Shown here: positions 13,701-24,800 of the stretch, piece after piece
How the letters are laid out: each line of letters opens with the position of its first letter
How positions within the stretch are numbered: position 1 is the first letter of the stretch
Position numbers and translations under genes: made by a program
Notes under the pieces: generated by a model
Database searches by the model: none
Told to the model about the DNA's origin: nothing
The model's input: the letters and a program-made list of their open reading frames with translations, nothing else
Source: Plectrocnemia conspersa
Taxonomy: Eukaryota > Arthropoda > Insecta > Trichoptera > Polycentropodidae
Length of the DNA stretch: 64,000 nucleotides
Assembly: GCA_009617715.1 (NCBI GenBank)
Contig: VTFK01000267.1
Coordinates: forward strand, 496,001-560,000
Reading direction: 5' to 3'

Positions 13701-15162
13701 GAAATACTGTTGTAATGAAACCTGCTCAGGTAAGAATATTGAATCTTGTTTATATCAATCAGATATTTTAAAGTAATAATTGTATAGGTTTCGCCTTTGA
13801 CTGCACTTAAATTTGCTGAATTGACTGTAAAAGCTGGTTTTCCATCTGGAGTTGTAAACATTCTACCAGGAAGTGGTTCAGTTTGCGGACAAGCTATAGC
13901 TGATCATCCGTTTTGCAGAAAGTTAGGATTCACCGGCAGTACTGAAATTGGTAATACTATTAATTATTATTTTATTGAATAAACAATTCATGATGTTCAA
14001 TTCAATTAATGACTTATTTATCATGAACTATGAAGCATCTCAATGTGTTTTATTGAAATCTTTAGGTTATTTCGATGTTTTGTTTTTTTGGACATTTCCA
14101 TCTACTTTTACATAAACTTTGAGAATAATAATTTCCTTTCATGCTACAGGTCAAGTCATTATGAAATCATGTGCACAGTCAAACATGAAAAAGGTATCAC
14201 TAGAACTTGGAGGAAAATCTCCCTTAGTGATATTTGAAGATTGTGATCTTGACAAAGCTGTTCGAGTTGTAAGTTCATCGAAACATACTTTAGTACTAAT
14301 AAATAAAATGCAATCTATTAATATCACTATCAATTTTAAGGGTATGGCGTCTGTGTTCTTTAACAAAGGAGAAAATTGCATTGCAGCTGGCCGTCTATTC
14401 GTCGAAACGACTATTCATGACGAATTCATCAGAAGAGTAAAAGAAGAAACGAAAAAAATAGTCATCGGTGATCCCTTGAATAGAAGCACAGCCCACGGTC
14501 CTCAAAATCACAAGGCTCATTTAGAAAAGTTATTAGAGGTGTGAATCTATTCTATATTAAATTTATTAATCGGTGCCTAATTGTAATGAATATTCCAGTA
14601 TGTAGAAATTGGTCTTAAAGAAGGTGCAAAATTAGAAATGGGCGGAAAGAGAGTTAACCGAAAAGGATTTTTCTTTGAACCGACAATATTCTCTGGAGTG
14701 GAAGATCACATGTTCATTGCCAAGGAAGAATCTTTTGGACCGATTATGATCATATCCAAATTTGATGGATCGTATGTTTGCTTTATGTCTAATTAAAACA
14801 TTTGTGATTTTGTATTAATAAAAATAAATTGTTTCACAGAGATTTCGATAGAGTAGTAAAAAGAGCCAATAATACAGAGTTTGGTTTAGCTAGTGGAGTA
14901 TTCACGAAAGATATATCCAAAGCCATGAATTTTGCTGAGAAAATTGATGCTGGTACTGTTTTTGTGAATACTTATAACAAAACAGATGTGGCAGCTCCGT
15001 TTGGTGGATTTAAACAATCTGGGTTTGGAAAAGACTTAGGTATGCTTGTGAAATATATGTTTTCTTTTCAAAATAGTTCACAATAATAATTATCCTATTT
15101 TTTCAGGTCAAGATGCATTAAATGAATATTTGAAGACGAAATGTGTAACATTAGAATATTAA
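7719..15162 (+). CDS. ALDH1L1: Cytosolic 10-formyltetrahydrofolate dehydrogenase (14 exons)
   Basis: Exons: 7719-7745, 7844-7985, 8068-8165, 10743-10879, 10956-11107, 11168-11286, 11396-11644, 12797-13729, 13788-13950, 14150-14268, 14341-14538, 14599-14771, 14840-15039, 15107-15162. All use GT-AG. The sum is 2766 bases, 921 residues (human protein 902). The enzyme converts 10-formyl-THF to THF and CO2 with NADP+. The N-terminal hydrolase domain (about 1-325) has [10 protein letters not shown] with His120 and GLDTG with Asp156. The acyl-carrier domain has GGGSMDVVR with Ser374, the expected phosphopantetheine site. The aldehyde dehydrogenase domain (about 435-921) has LELGGKSP with Glu692 and NKGENC with Cys726. 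The protein ends in TLEY, close to the family's usual end. All catalytic residues I know are present, so it should be active. Intron 3 (2.6 kb) holds a MITE, and intron 7 holds an unexplained coding-like segment. Confidence 0.96.
8365..8944. mobile_element. MITE with ~54-base terminal inverted repeats in ALDH1L intron 3
   Basis: 8365-8418 (from GAAAATCACAAATTTTATG to GGCCAATATTCCATA) and 8891-8944 are near-perfect reverse complements, with one or two mismatches. They bound about 470 bases of AT-rich filler with no open frame. This is the architecture of a non-autonomous DNA transposon. The outermost boundary and target duplication are unclear because similarity fades outward, possibly to about 8353. 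The superfamily is unassigned. Confidence 0.6.
12129..12283 (+). other. Coding-like orphan segment nested in ALDH1L intron 7
   Basis: The stretch has an acceptor-like ctttttag at 12121-12128 and a donor-like CAG|GTATAA at 12284. Its frame from 12130 encodes about 51 residues starting [18 protein letters not shown] and containing [15 protein letters not shown]. If spliced from ALDH1L exon 7 (phase 0) it would read ATT AAG AAC CAT AGA TAA and stop, so it is not an in-frame ALDH1L exon. The composition is protein-like and less AT-rich than the rest of the intron. I do not recognise the family. It may be an exon of a nested gene, a decayed gene copy, or a poison exon that truncates ALDH1L. Confidence 0.35.
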
Positions 15163-15360
15163 TTATTAAAAAGTTGATGTTTTATTTACAACATAATATG
15201 TAATATATACATATAATTTTAATGTGTGAATGCCAATCTATATTTTTATTATCGCTTATTGATTAATTGACTATAATTTTCTCAATCTCAAAGAAAAATG
15301 AAATGTATTGTCAGACAAATTTTTTCGCTGTAATTTTAATGTTTATAAACGAAAATGTAT

Positions 15361-15366
15361 AATAAA
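15361..15366 (+). terminator. Polyadenylation signal AATAAA, ALDH1L
   Basis: This AATAAA lies about 200 bases after the ALDH1L stop codon at 15162, in AT-rich 3' DNA. Other weaker variants lie nearby, so the actual cleavage site is not fixed by sequence. Confidence 0.4.
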
Positions 15367-15764
15367 TATAATTTGCTAAATTTACCAATATATTTGGTAG
15401 TAAAATAAACTTATAGTGATATAATAAACCAAAAGTTTATGTTCTAGTGATATTTCTATATTTTTCTTAAAGATTTATGAATATTTTTTGTATTTTAAAG
15501 TAATAAAATTAATATATAATATATAGATTTATAACGGGAATTTTACAACGAGTTAGAATGCCAGTCAAAACCAACATTATTATGGCTAGATTATATTCCA
15601 AGCATTTTAATAGAACAACTTAGCCTATTTTTACATATTTTTTTAATGACTTTTAGCTACCAAACCAATGTGTTTTTTAAATGCTATCGTTTTGAAAAAA
15701 ACGATATAGACATTTTCTATGTAATTATAATACAAGTTCATTGTTCTTAATATTTGAAACATGG

Positions 15765-15935
15765 CAAACGGCTGAGGCTAATTAGCAGCGTCTTGTGACG
15801 CCAGAGCCATAGTCTGATAATCGTAGCGACTAGTTGTGGAGCTGCGATTTCTCTCGATGATAATTATTGTGTAAATAAACGTGTTTTAAGCTAAACTTTG
15901 ACTTTCACTGGTCCTTCGAAACCCCGCTAAACGAC
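15765..15935 (+). mobile_element. LTR-retrotransposon relic
   Basis: A less AT-rich block contains GTGTAAATAAACGTGTTTTAAG and then TTTCACTGGTCCTTCGA (about 15902-15918). This resembles an LTR 3' end followed by the start of the internal region. The motif TTTCACTGGTCCTTCGA recurs at about 26188. There is no coding remnant next to it, so it is a solo or truncated relic. BEL/Pao-type elements often have a similar 'TGGTCCTTCGA' string, but this classification is tentative. Confidence 0.4.
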
Positions 15936-16289
15936 TCTCTTAAGAGTGCAATGCCATTGGTAAACAAGAAGAAAGGCAACTTCTCAAGGGGATAAGTTAA
16001 AACATTCGTATTAACTAGAATTTTAACTCTCATAATAGAGTAATATTTAAAAAAACTTGACCGAATATATTTTTTGTAGAAAAGGGGTATTATTAAAAAA
16101 TATGGAAATTAATGGGCGCTTCGAAACTTTTTTATATAGCACTATATCCCTTTCTTTCATTATTTAACTAATATAGCTAATTTTGTATGTACTAAGCAAA
16201 TATAATCAAAATATACATATAAAATACATTATAAACATAAACAGAATATAAAAAAAATTTTGCTCTTATAATTTATTTCTAAATGCACG

Positions 16290-17060
16290 AAGGCGTTTCT
16301 ATATTACATTGAGGAAGCCCACTACATTTTTATTTGTGCGAATTGTCCTAAAATAGTATTATAAATCTATTTTTATACTATTTTTTTATGTAATTACAAT
16401 CTTCCTTAAATTTTATTTTTTATCTATAATTACTCCTAAATATTTAATAATGTTGTCTTTAACTATTTTCATGTTATTATTAAGCATGTCCTTATAATTA
16501 ATAAACATACATTAAATTATCTACAACTTCCTAATTTAGACACATGTGATACACCGTGATATATTTCTTTTTCTTTGCAATAAGCATAATTTATTATAAC
16601 TTTTTTTTAACTTATATTAGAATATAACAAACTAAACTAGGAGACGACTCGTTGCATTGCGACACAGTGGGATAAAACGACTCTTTACGAAAAATTAAAG
16701 TAAAATATATTTTATTTTATATTTTATATTAGGTAGAAATAGTATACTACCATCTCGCATTATAATATAGAGGTAAACTGTATTGTATCATAGTGTATTT
16801 TTAATAAAAGAAGACGTATGACGCAGGACGCATGGGTGAGTCCTCGGCCACTACAGAAGGTTCTCTCAGGACTCGTGGGTGAGTCCTCGGTCGTTAAGCT
16901 GTTAATACACCATTTTAAAAGTATTTCACTTACACATATATTCTTTAATTTATTTAACATTATACTTCTGTCTATTGTTTCAAAAGCTCTCTTAAAATTC
17001 AAGTAAGCTGCTCCAATAATTTTATTCGTATTCTTAATTACCAAACAATCATTTATCATT
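16290..17060 (-). pseudogene. Non-LTR (LINE) reverse transcriptase remnant
   Basis: Read on the minus strand, 17059-16760 encodes AAYLNFKRAFETIDR and MLNKLKNICVSEILLKW, the RT palm region of jockey-like elements ('D..kAFDtv.h..LL.kL'). The usual catalytic Asp is replaced by Asn. Further downstream on the same strand, around 16480-16420, NIIKYLGVIIDKK matches the conserved 'ikYLGv.iD.kL' segment after the RT core. The segments are separated by stops and frameshifts, so the element is dead. It lies between ALDH1L and NDUFA7. Confidence 0.7.
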
Positions 17061-17429
17061 ACTTGTAATGCAGCTCAAAATTGACAGTTATAAAATATTC
17101 ATTTGCTGTTGAAACCCAAACCTAGCATAAACGAATATAATAATGATATAATGGTTAATTTGTTTAGGTTAGGTTTGGGTTTGAACGCCATAGAAAACGC
17201 AGTGGAGAGTAACAATTGGTTGTTTTTGAGCGTGGCACAATGCTAACTAGCAAGTATCCAATTAATTTATTTAAAAATGCATATTTTATAAGAGTAATGT
17301 CGATAATATGAATATTTTTGTGCAATTTTATCAATTTATATAAAAAATATCATGGTCGTATTTTTTAAGGTTAAGCCCGAAAAGTGTCATTTGACGTTTG
17401 TCGAACTAAATACGTTCATTCGCGTCAAC

Positions 17430-18621
17430 ATGTCGAAAAAAGTTCCTTTGAGGGACGTATCTCCAATATTACAGCACATAAGAGCGCTTCTCTTAGGCGT
17501 ATGTTACCATATGCGTTTATGACGTTCTTTTCGAGTGTTATGTAATTTTAACGATAAGGTTATGTTGTTGAATTTTCTCGCAGGGATGGCGTCGAACTGC
17601 GTTTCGTTATGAAGAAAATCAATCTGCGCGAACTCAGCCGCAACCAGTTCTTCCCGAGGGACCGGCCCATAAGTAATATTTTGAAAATCAATGATACTTT
17701 ATTCTGGTTCATTTATTTTGTTTATTTTTAACGACGAATGTAGGTTGGCGGCCAATTATTACTATGCTAGAGATGGTAGGCGAGAGGTAAAACCACCGAT
17801 TGATATAGGCACTCTTAGCTTGGAAGCGTCTGGCAAGAAAGGGTATGTTTAATTTATTAATCACTATATCATATTTCTGTCTCTCTCCAACGCTTGAAAG
17901 TTGGAATAGTAACATTAAACCTTGCAGATAATTGATGTATCTGTTTTCACTACAGCTTTCATCATAATCCTATATAATTAAAGTGAACAGAAGTATTTTC
18001 TCCTTTAACAATTTTTTTAACTCTCGTAGCAATTTCTCCAACAAAAGAATTCGGAGATGGCCTTTGAAAAAATATCATTTTAGCCCCCGCAACAATCTGT
18101 CCTCGGACAAAATATTCCGTGATGACCTTTTTTTTAGGTTCAATAACAATTTGTCTTTGTTCATCAACAAAAAATCCGAAATGACCTTTTTATTTTTAGT
18201 GTTCTTGATATTTTCAAAATTAAAATTACTGAAATGGAAAATCTCATATATTTAATGTTTATAACTTGTGTTATATTTATCTCTGGTCAATTTAAGTGGT
18301 TGGTCCATTAACTTATTATTCAAAATATATGTTTAAAAAATTATATTACTTTCCTCTAAAGCAAATATACTACAGCCTATTAAAAATGTATCAGATTGTT
18401 TTTTCTACGATAATGTTAAATCCGGAAATTCTCGCCAGTCGATATATTGGATTTCAGTTTTAAGTATAATATATGAGAGCCAAAAGTAACATGTTTGCCA
18501 TCATGACCTTATTGTATGATTCTATATTTTTAATTATCATTTTTTTTACAGAGAAGCAGCAAAAGTGGGTCAAAGGCATATAACTCCTGGTCAAGTATTC
18601 CAGTGGGATAAACATTATTAA
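17430..18621 (+). CDS. NDUFA7: NADH dehydrogenase (complex I) accessory subunit NDUFA7 / B14.5a
   Basis: Exons: 17430-17498, 17584-17672, 17744-17842, 18552-18621. The sum is 327 bases, 108 residues (human subunit 113). The start is the first ATG (MSKKVPLRDVSPILQHI). The family hallmark RTQPQPVLPEGPAHKL followed by NYYYARDGRREVKPP matches the human [27 protein letters not shown] segment. The C terminus is TPGQVFQWDKHY. This is a supernumerary matrix-arm subunit of mitochondrial complex I, working in assembly or stability rather than catalysis. Intron 3 (709 bases) carries a ~60-base periodic repeat. The gene lies tail-to-tail with the gd-like protease, with 180 bases between the stops. Confidence 0.95.
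17990..18245 (-). repeat. ~60-base degenerate tandem repeat in NDUFA7 intron 3
   Basis: Read on the minus strand, three related units follow each other, each starting GGTCAT or GGCCAT, then CGGA-like, then TTTTGTnGAnGA, then ACAnATTG, then TAAAA. A related stretch is present in the opposite orientation at about 28985-29215. It shares GAAAATATCAA, then TAAAAATAAAAAGGTCATT, then GCTGCGGGAGCTA. The first two units translate to similar peptides (KKGHFGFFVDEQ, KKGHHGIF), but stops interrupt the frame. It is a dispersed repeat of unknown class. Confidence 0.5.
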
Positions 18622-18695
18622 ACGCTTAGTGATTTTCTTATTCAAATCTTTTATTTAACTTTAATAGCAAATAGTTTTATTAAATATGTGTACAT

Positions 18696-18701
18696 AATAA
18701 A
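18696..18701 (+). terminator. Polyadenylation signal AATAAA, NDUFA7
   Basis: AATAAA lies 75 bases after the NDUFA7 stop codon. It sits in the short 180-base space shared with the convergent protease gene, so the two 3' ends may be very close or may overlap. Confidence 0.5.
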
Positions 18702-18801
18702 TTTCGTTGCAAGTTGAAACAATGTTTTTTTAATTATAAAGTTAACATGTATAAAAAAATACTCAAAAACTCTTATCAGTCTCGTATGAGCTAAAAATAA
18801 A

Positions 18802-21800
18802 TTATTCTAATAATCTCTCTTTGATCCAATCAAGAAATTGTGCAACATCCGTAAACACGACGTAGTGATATGGATCGCAACGATATTCATACTGCTTTGC
18901 GACTCCTATAGACACTAAACCTCTTAATCGCCATATAGGCGAATAGCTGTTTTCGTTATCTGGAAATACCATTCCGCCGCCTGAATCTCCATTGCAAACG
19001 GACGTACCTACAAATAATTGTAAAGCAAATTAATAATTTATTATTATTATGTTATTCTTTCAAGATGTACCATTTTCATATCCGGCACAGTACGACTGCT
19101 CTGAAGTAAAGTGCGTATAAAATTCTTTAAAAGACCAAAGACACGTCGACTGCTTAACGACTGGCATTTTAACTAATGTTAGATCTTCCGTCACTCGTCC
19201 GTCTTCATCGAATCCCCATCCGACTACCTAAAAACCACATTTAATAATAAAACCAAACATGGAATTGTTCAAACGACTCTTTGAATACTCACAGTTCCTT
19301 CCCTGTCTATAATATTCGACAGATCAGTTTCGGTATCTTTCCAAAGGCACACAGGACGTACATGCAGTGTATAATCACTCGGCTTAGTAAACTTCAATAC
19401 TGCCAAATCAGCGTAGAAGTTTGAAGAGTTGTATTGAGGATGTGTAAAGATTCTTCGCACCAGCATTATTTGAACGGAATCCGTCGATCTTCGTAGATTA
19501 TATTTTCCCAAATATACCGTAAGCGTTTGAGGATTGACTTTACGGGAAGTGCTTTTTCTGGTTACGCAATGCGCTGCGGTTATCACGTGTGATGTGGAGA
19601 TTAAAGATCCGCCGCATATATATTTGCTGTCTACGGTCTATAAAATAAAGTTGTTCATATACATCTTATAAAAATAAAAAGAATATGTTTCATACCTGAG
19701 TCTGATAGATAGCAACGTGCCACGGCCACTGACCTCCTGATGTCGCTATACCGCCAACAATGAGCGGTGTTGGTTGAGCAGCGACAACTCCACATTTCTA
19801 TAACATTTTTAAATAATATAACTATAAAATTATTCAGAAAATTGAATTGTCAAGTATATTATATTTACTTCTTCATAGTTATCGTTGATCGGCAAAGGAG
19901 TTGGACTTATCTTTGCATTTGTCGGCAATCCAAAATCACTCTCATAATAATCATTGTTTTTGCTGTCATCCTTATTAGAATCTGAGCTACAAATCAAGTA
20001 ATACGGTAATGTATAATATAACGAACATGTCTCAAGTAATTTACTCACTCGGTATAGTCGTCATCTCTTCTGTCGAATGTAAATCTTTTAGTAGTCGGTT
20101 TACGCGTAGTGCTAGTCTGTCTATCGTTGAAATTGTTTGGACGGCTATAAATATCTCGAATGATCGGTCTCACTCTTCCGTCTGAATTTGAAGGACTGAA
20201 AAACGATTTATTAAAATTATCTTGTTTGAATCTACATAAAATACAATACATACTTTGAATAGTCGTAATTTGAAGTCTGCGTTTCTCTATTGCTCTGAGA
20301 CAGATAGATACGTTTCGTTGTTGATTCAAAATCTGCAGTCGAATACTGCGTATTAGCATCTTGTGAAGTTCGCCTATCGTTTTTGTGCTGACTTTAATGT
20401 TTAAAAATCATTAAAAGTGTTATCTTAATATCACAATATATTTTAATGACTCACTTATTATTAGTTGATGTATCACGATTTGGAGTTTGATTAGATACGT
20501 GAGTATTTCTGTTTTGATTGTTTGTTTGAAAATTGGGCTGTTCTCGACTGAAATATTATGAAAAATAGTGTAAAATAAAATATGAATATATTGAACAATT
20601 ATAAAAAAAATAAATAATATACTTGCTTATTTTCACTGCTGACGTCGGTGTTGGTATTGTAGTTTATAAACGAAGTTTCTCTATTTCTTGTCTCACTACT
20701 AGACGGTTTGCTTTGAGTTCGATAATTGTTTGTGTTATTAATGTGTGCTTCAACTTCTCTACTTCAATAATAAATTAAAAAAATTAGATACAACCATATA
20801 AATGTACATGTTACAGTTAAAATGCTAAATTTTTATAAAGTATGCAATGCCTAGACAAAGTATGAACTAACTATGAGCTTAAGTTAAAGCTTACAATTTA
20901 AATTTTGTGTATTGTTTTACTAGATAATGTATGCTTTAGGTCAGTGATTCCCAAACTTTTTTGGCCCACGACACAGTAAAAGAAATCAAGAATTTTCGCG
21001 ACACACCTGTTTACACCAACGTATGAATTTCTAAGAAATGACGAAAAAATTGAATCAGAAATCAAATTTATTTTTCAAAATAACTCTTATTATCAATATA
21101 AATTAATTTTTAAAACACAAAAAGATATTCTTTATCAATAAGTTGGATGTGCTTGCTTCCGTGAGCAAATCAATTCGAATCGTGGTTCAAAATTTGATAA
21201 GCATGTACGCATTTCATCATCGATTCTCAGTAGCCTTTCTTTTTTTTTTGACAGAATTTCAGTCAATGCTGAAAATCCAAACTAGCATAGCATAAGAAAA
21301 TGGTAAAAGGATTTTAACTGCTCTTAAGCTTATCAAAGGATGTGATTTCTGTGAGGAAAGCCAAAATTGATCTAACTTCAGTTCGTTAAATTTCGATTTC
21401 AAAAAATATCGTTGCGCAAATCAATCAGCTGCTCCTCCTCATCACTTGTTAAATTGGTTGTTTTATTGTTTGCGAATGGATTTATTATCCACTCATATTC
21501 GTCGAGAGAGAGTGATGGAAAGTAATGCTGGAAAGCTTTTTGCAGTTCAGTGAGAGAAGCGAGAATTTGTGGGATTCGTTGACGGTTGGAAAGAAATCGA
21601 AATCCCGTTTCAAGATCTTGGCCTTCCACATTGCTAGTTTTCCATCAAACGATTTCAATTTTGATATTGTTGTGATGATATTCTCGACTGGTCCTTGCAG
21701 ACTTGAATTGAGGGCGTTTAATTTGTCGAACAAATCCGAAAGAAATTGAACTTTCAACCACCAAATCACGTCATGGATATCAAATTCAAATCTGTGTTCT

Positions 21801-24800
21801 GCAACCTCAAGAAACGAAATAACTTCAACTCTGAGATGCACAAGCCGTTTCAAAACTTTTCCTTTCGACAGCCATCGAACTTCCGTATGGAAGAGCAGAC
21901 ATTTGTATTCGGAATCCATCGCATCGCATAGTTGACTGAAAATTCGGGACTGAAGTGGACGAATTAACAACCTGGACGACTTGATTCAAAACAATTTGAA
22001 GATCTTGAGGCAAGGACTTTGATACGAGCGCTTCTCTATGAATTATACAGTGAACATCAATTATATTCAAATTTTTTTGACGTGCCAGAGTTACAAATCC
22101 TCTTCTTTTTCCCAACATTGATGAGCATCCATCGGTGCAGATACTCACGCAGTTATTCCTATTTAATTTGAACAGCTCTACGTTTTCATCCACTAACTCA
22201 AACATATCTTGTCCTCTCATCGTACCTTTCAAATCTTTGCAAAATAGAAATTCGTTGACAAATCTATTCTCTCTGATGTACCGAATAAAGGCGAGGACTT
22301 GAGCTTTTCCACTGATGTCAGTTGATTCATCCACTTGAAGAGACCAAAGTTTGTCAGATATTTCGAAATCCTCTCGAATTTGGTTTTGCAAGTCTGCTGA
22401 CAAGTCTTCGATTCTCCGCGATATTGTGTTATTAGAAAATGTAACAGATTTGAGTTTAGCTGCAGCTTCAGCTCCAAGCATGGTTTCTACAACTATCGCC
22501 AGTGCTGGGGCGATGACTTTTTCGGCTGTTGTGTGAGCTTTTTTTTATGCTATGCGAGCAAATGTGCAACTTTGTAACTGACAATGAGTCCTTTTTCCGG
22601 AAGCTTGATGAACGATGGCAACTTTTTTGATTGCCTGGTTTTTTGAGCCTCTAGATTTTCAAAGTAACTTCGCGGTTTATGCTTGAAAGAGTGATGATTC
22701 AATTCTAAATGTCTCTTAAGTTTGCTTGGGACAAGACTCATTGGATAACTTTGCGTTGCAAATCAAACAAAACGTAATGTCACCAGCTTCAGACTCTTGT
22801 CTTATAAAACCGAATTCAATGTAACTTTCGTGACACTTTTTTTAAATTTAAATATTTTTTGAAAATCTCGCGACACACTTTGGAATCTCTCGCGGCACAC
22901 TTGTGTGTCGCAGCACATAGTTTGGGAATCACTGCTTTAGGTAGTGAGTGTGTGAACTCTCCAACGTAAGCTAGTTACATCGTCAACGAACAACCTAATC
23001 GCGAGCGACAAATCGTAGAGTCAGAATAGGGATCACTCCATGAATAACTCTATGCAACGAATCTACTTAAAAGGAGTCAAGATTTACCTTACACAAATAG
23101 TTAAAAATACCTTTTAATATATAAATAATTTAATTTTGAATACTTTGGCAAACACAGAATAGTGAGAGTATACAATACCTAGTTACATTGTTCATAAATT
23201 ATTTTATGTATACTGTAACTAAAGTGATTTGACAGTGCACACATTGACTAAGCAAAGTATGCAATTTTTAAATTTGCATATTGCTACATACATGAGAGGC
23301 GTTGAAAAAATTAGGACAGACTCAATAATGTATTATTTTTTATTTAATAAAAATATTCTTTAAAGAGTAACACAGTTAAAAGTCGATTATATAATTAATT
23401 TCTAAATAATGTTGCATTGCAGATCTCTCATATTCTCACCACTCTTTCACCCAACTGTGAGGATTGTGGTGACTAGACCTATGTATTTACCCTAGACGGT
23501 TTGGAACAGGGATGTTATTTGAAGGGCGGGGGCAAGTAGGGCTTTGCCATGAAATGCATGAAATATTATGAATCTTAAATTTAATGAAATACTATAAATA
23601 TTTAAAAAAAACGACAACTAATTAGCCAACTTTTGCCTCCCCGATAAAAGCTGAAATTATTTCCCTGATTCTAAACCACAAAATTCTCGGATTATCCCTA
23701 AAAAAAATCTAAAAAATATAGTCTCGTATCTATTCCAAAAATATTTTTTAAGATATGTTATTTCAGTGAAATCATATCGGAATGCGTAGGGTTAAAAAAT
23801 ATTTCCTATATAATTATGAAGAATTATATTACAATAAATTAAAGTAATTAAAAAATAAGAGTGTAAATAATTAATTTGTATCTATGCGTAATTAAATAAA
23901 TAATTTTCATAAATTTATAAATAAAATGTAGGGGGCCTATTTATATATATATTTATTTATGTTTATTATGGTCAAAACTTGGCAGCACTCAGGTTAATGA
24001 GGGAGATTTATTTTGACTTTGACAAAGAGACTGAATAAGTTTTTTGTAGTCTTCACAGATGGTAGCATATTGTCTTTTTTGCTTATAAAAAAATATGGAA
24101 TATACTTACTTATTTTCTTTGCTGACGTCATTATTGGTGTTGGTGTTGTAAGTGTTTGTAAACGAATTAGAAGTTTCTCTATTTCTTGTATCACTGCTAG
24201 ATGGATTGCTCTGAGTTCTATAGTTGTTTGTGTTATTATTGTGTGATTCATCTTCCCTATTTTAAAATAAAATAAATATTAAATATTCATAAAAATTCAT
24301 ATATGCACATATCAAACAGGTCAGTCCAAAATTTTGAGTATTATAAGCAGTGACGTAGCTAAGGTATGTGCCGCCCGGGGCAATCCTTAAAATTGCCGCC
24401 CCCCCATACATTTTTTACAGGGTCATAAAATCAGCATTTCTTAAAATAATAAATTGATTAGTGTTAAGCTCTTGGTATTCGTAGATTTACATAAATTTAA
24501 GTTTATTCAGGGTTAAGAACTACACTAGACGATTCCATCGCGAATATGCCGCCCCCAAGCAAGTTCCGCCTGGGGCGGCCCGCCCCCTCTGCCCCACCAT
24601 AACTACGCCACTGATTATAAGACAATATTTCAAAGATTTGATGCCCATAGCTTCAATTGTAACATTTTCAGATATTGTTTCGCTTCTCTAATATACTTTA
24701 CCTCCATCAGGAGATGATAATATTATTCAAGCTTAGAAAGTGAATTTCTTCACAAATTTTTTCAGCCGTTTTGTGACTGCATTGTAACTTGTGGTGAAAA

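Noticed and set aside
20942..22934. Host gene of ZBED5/FAM200 type
   Set aside because: The frame is broken several times, and the sequence lies exactly between hAT ends with an 8-base target duplication, so it is a transposon.
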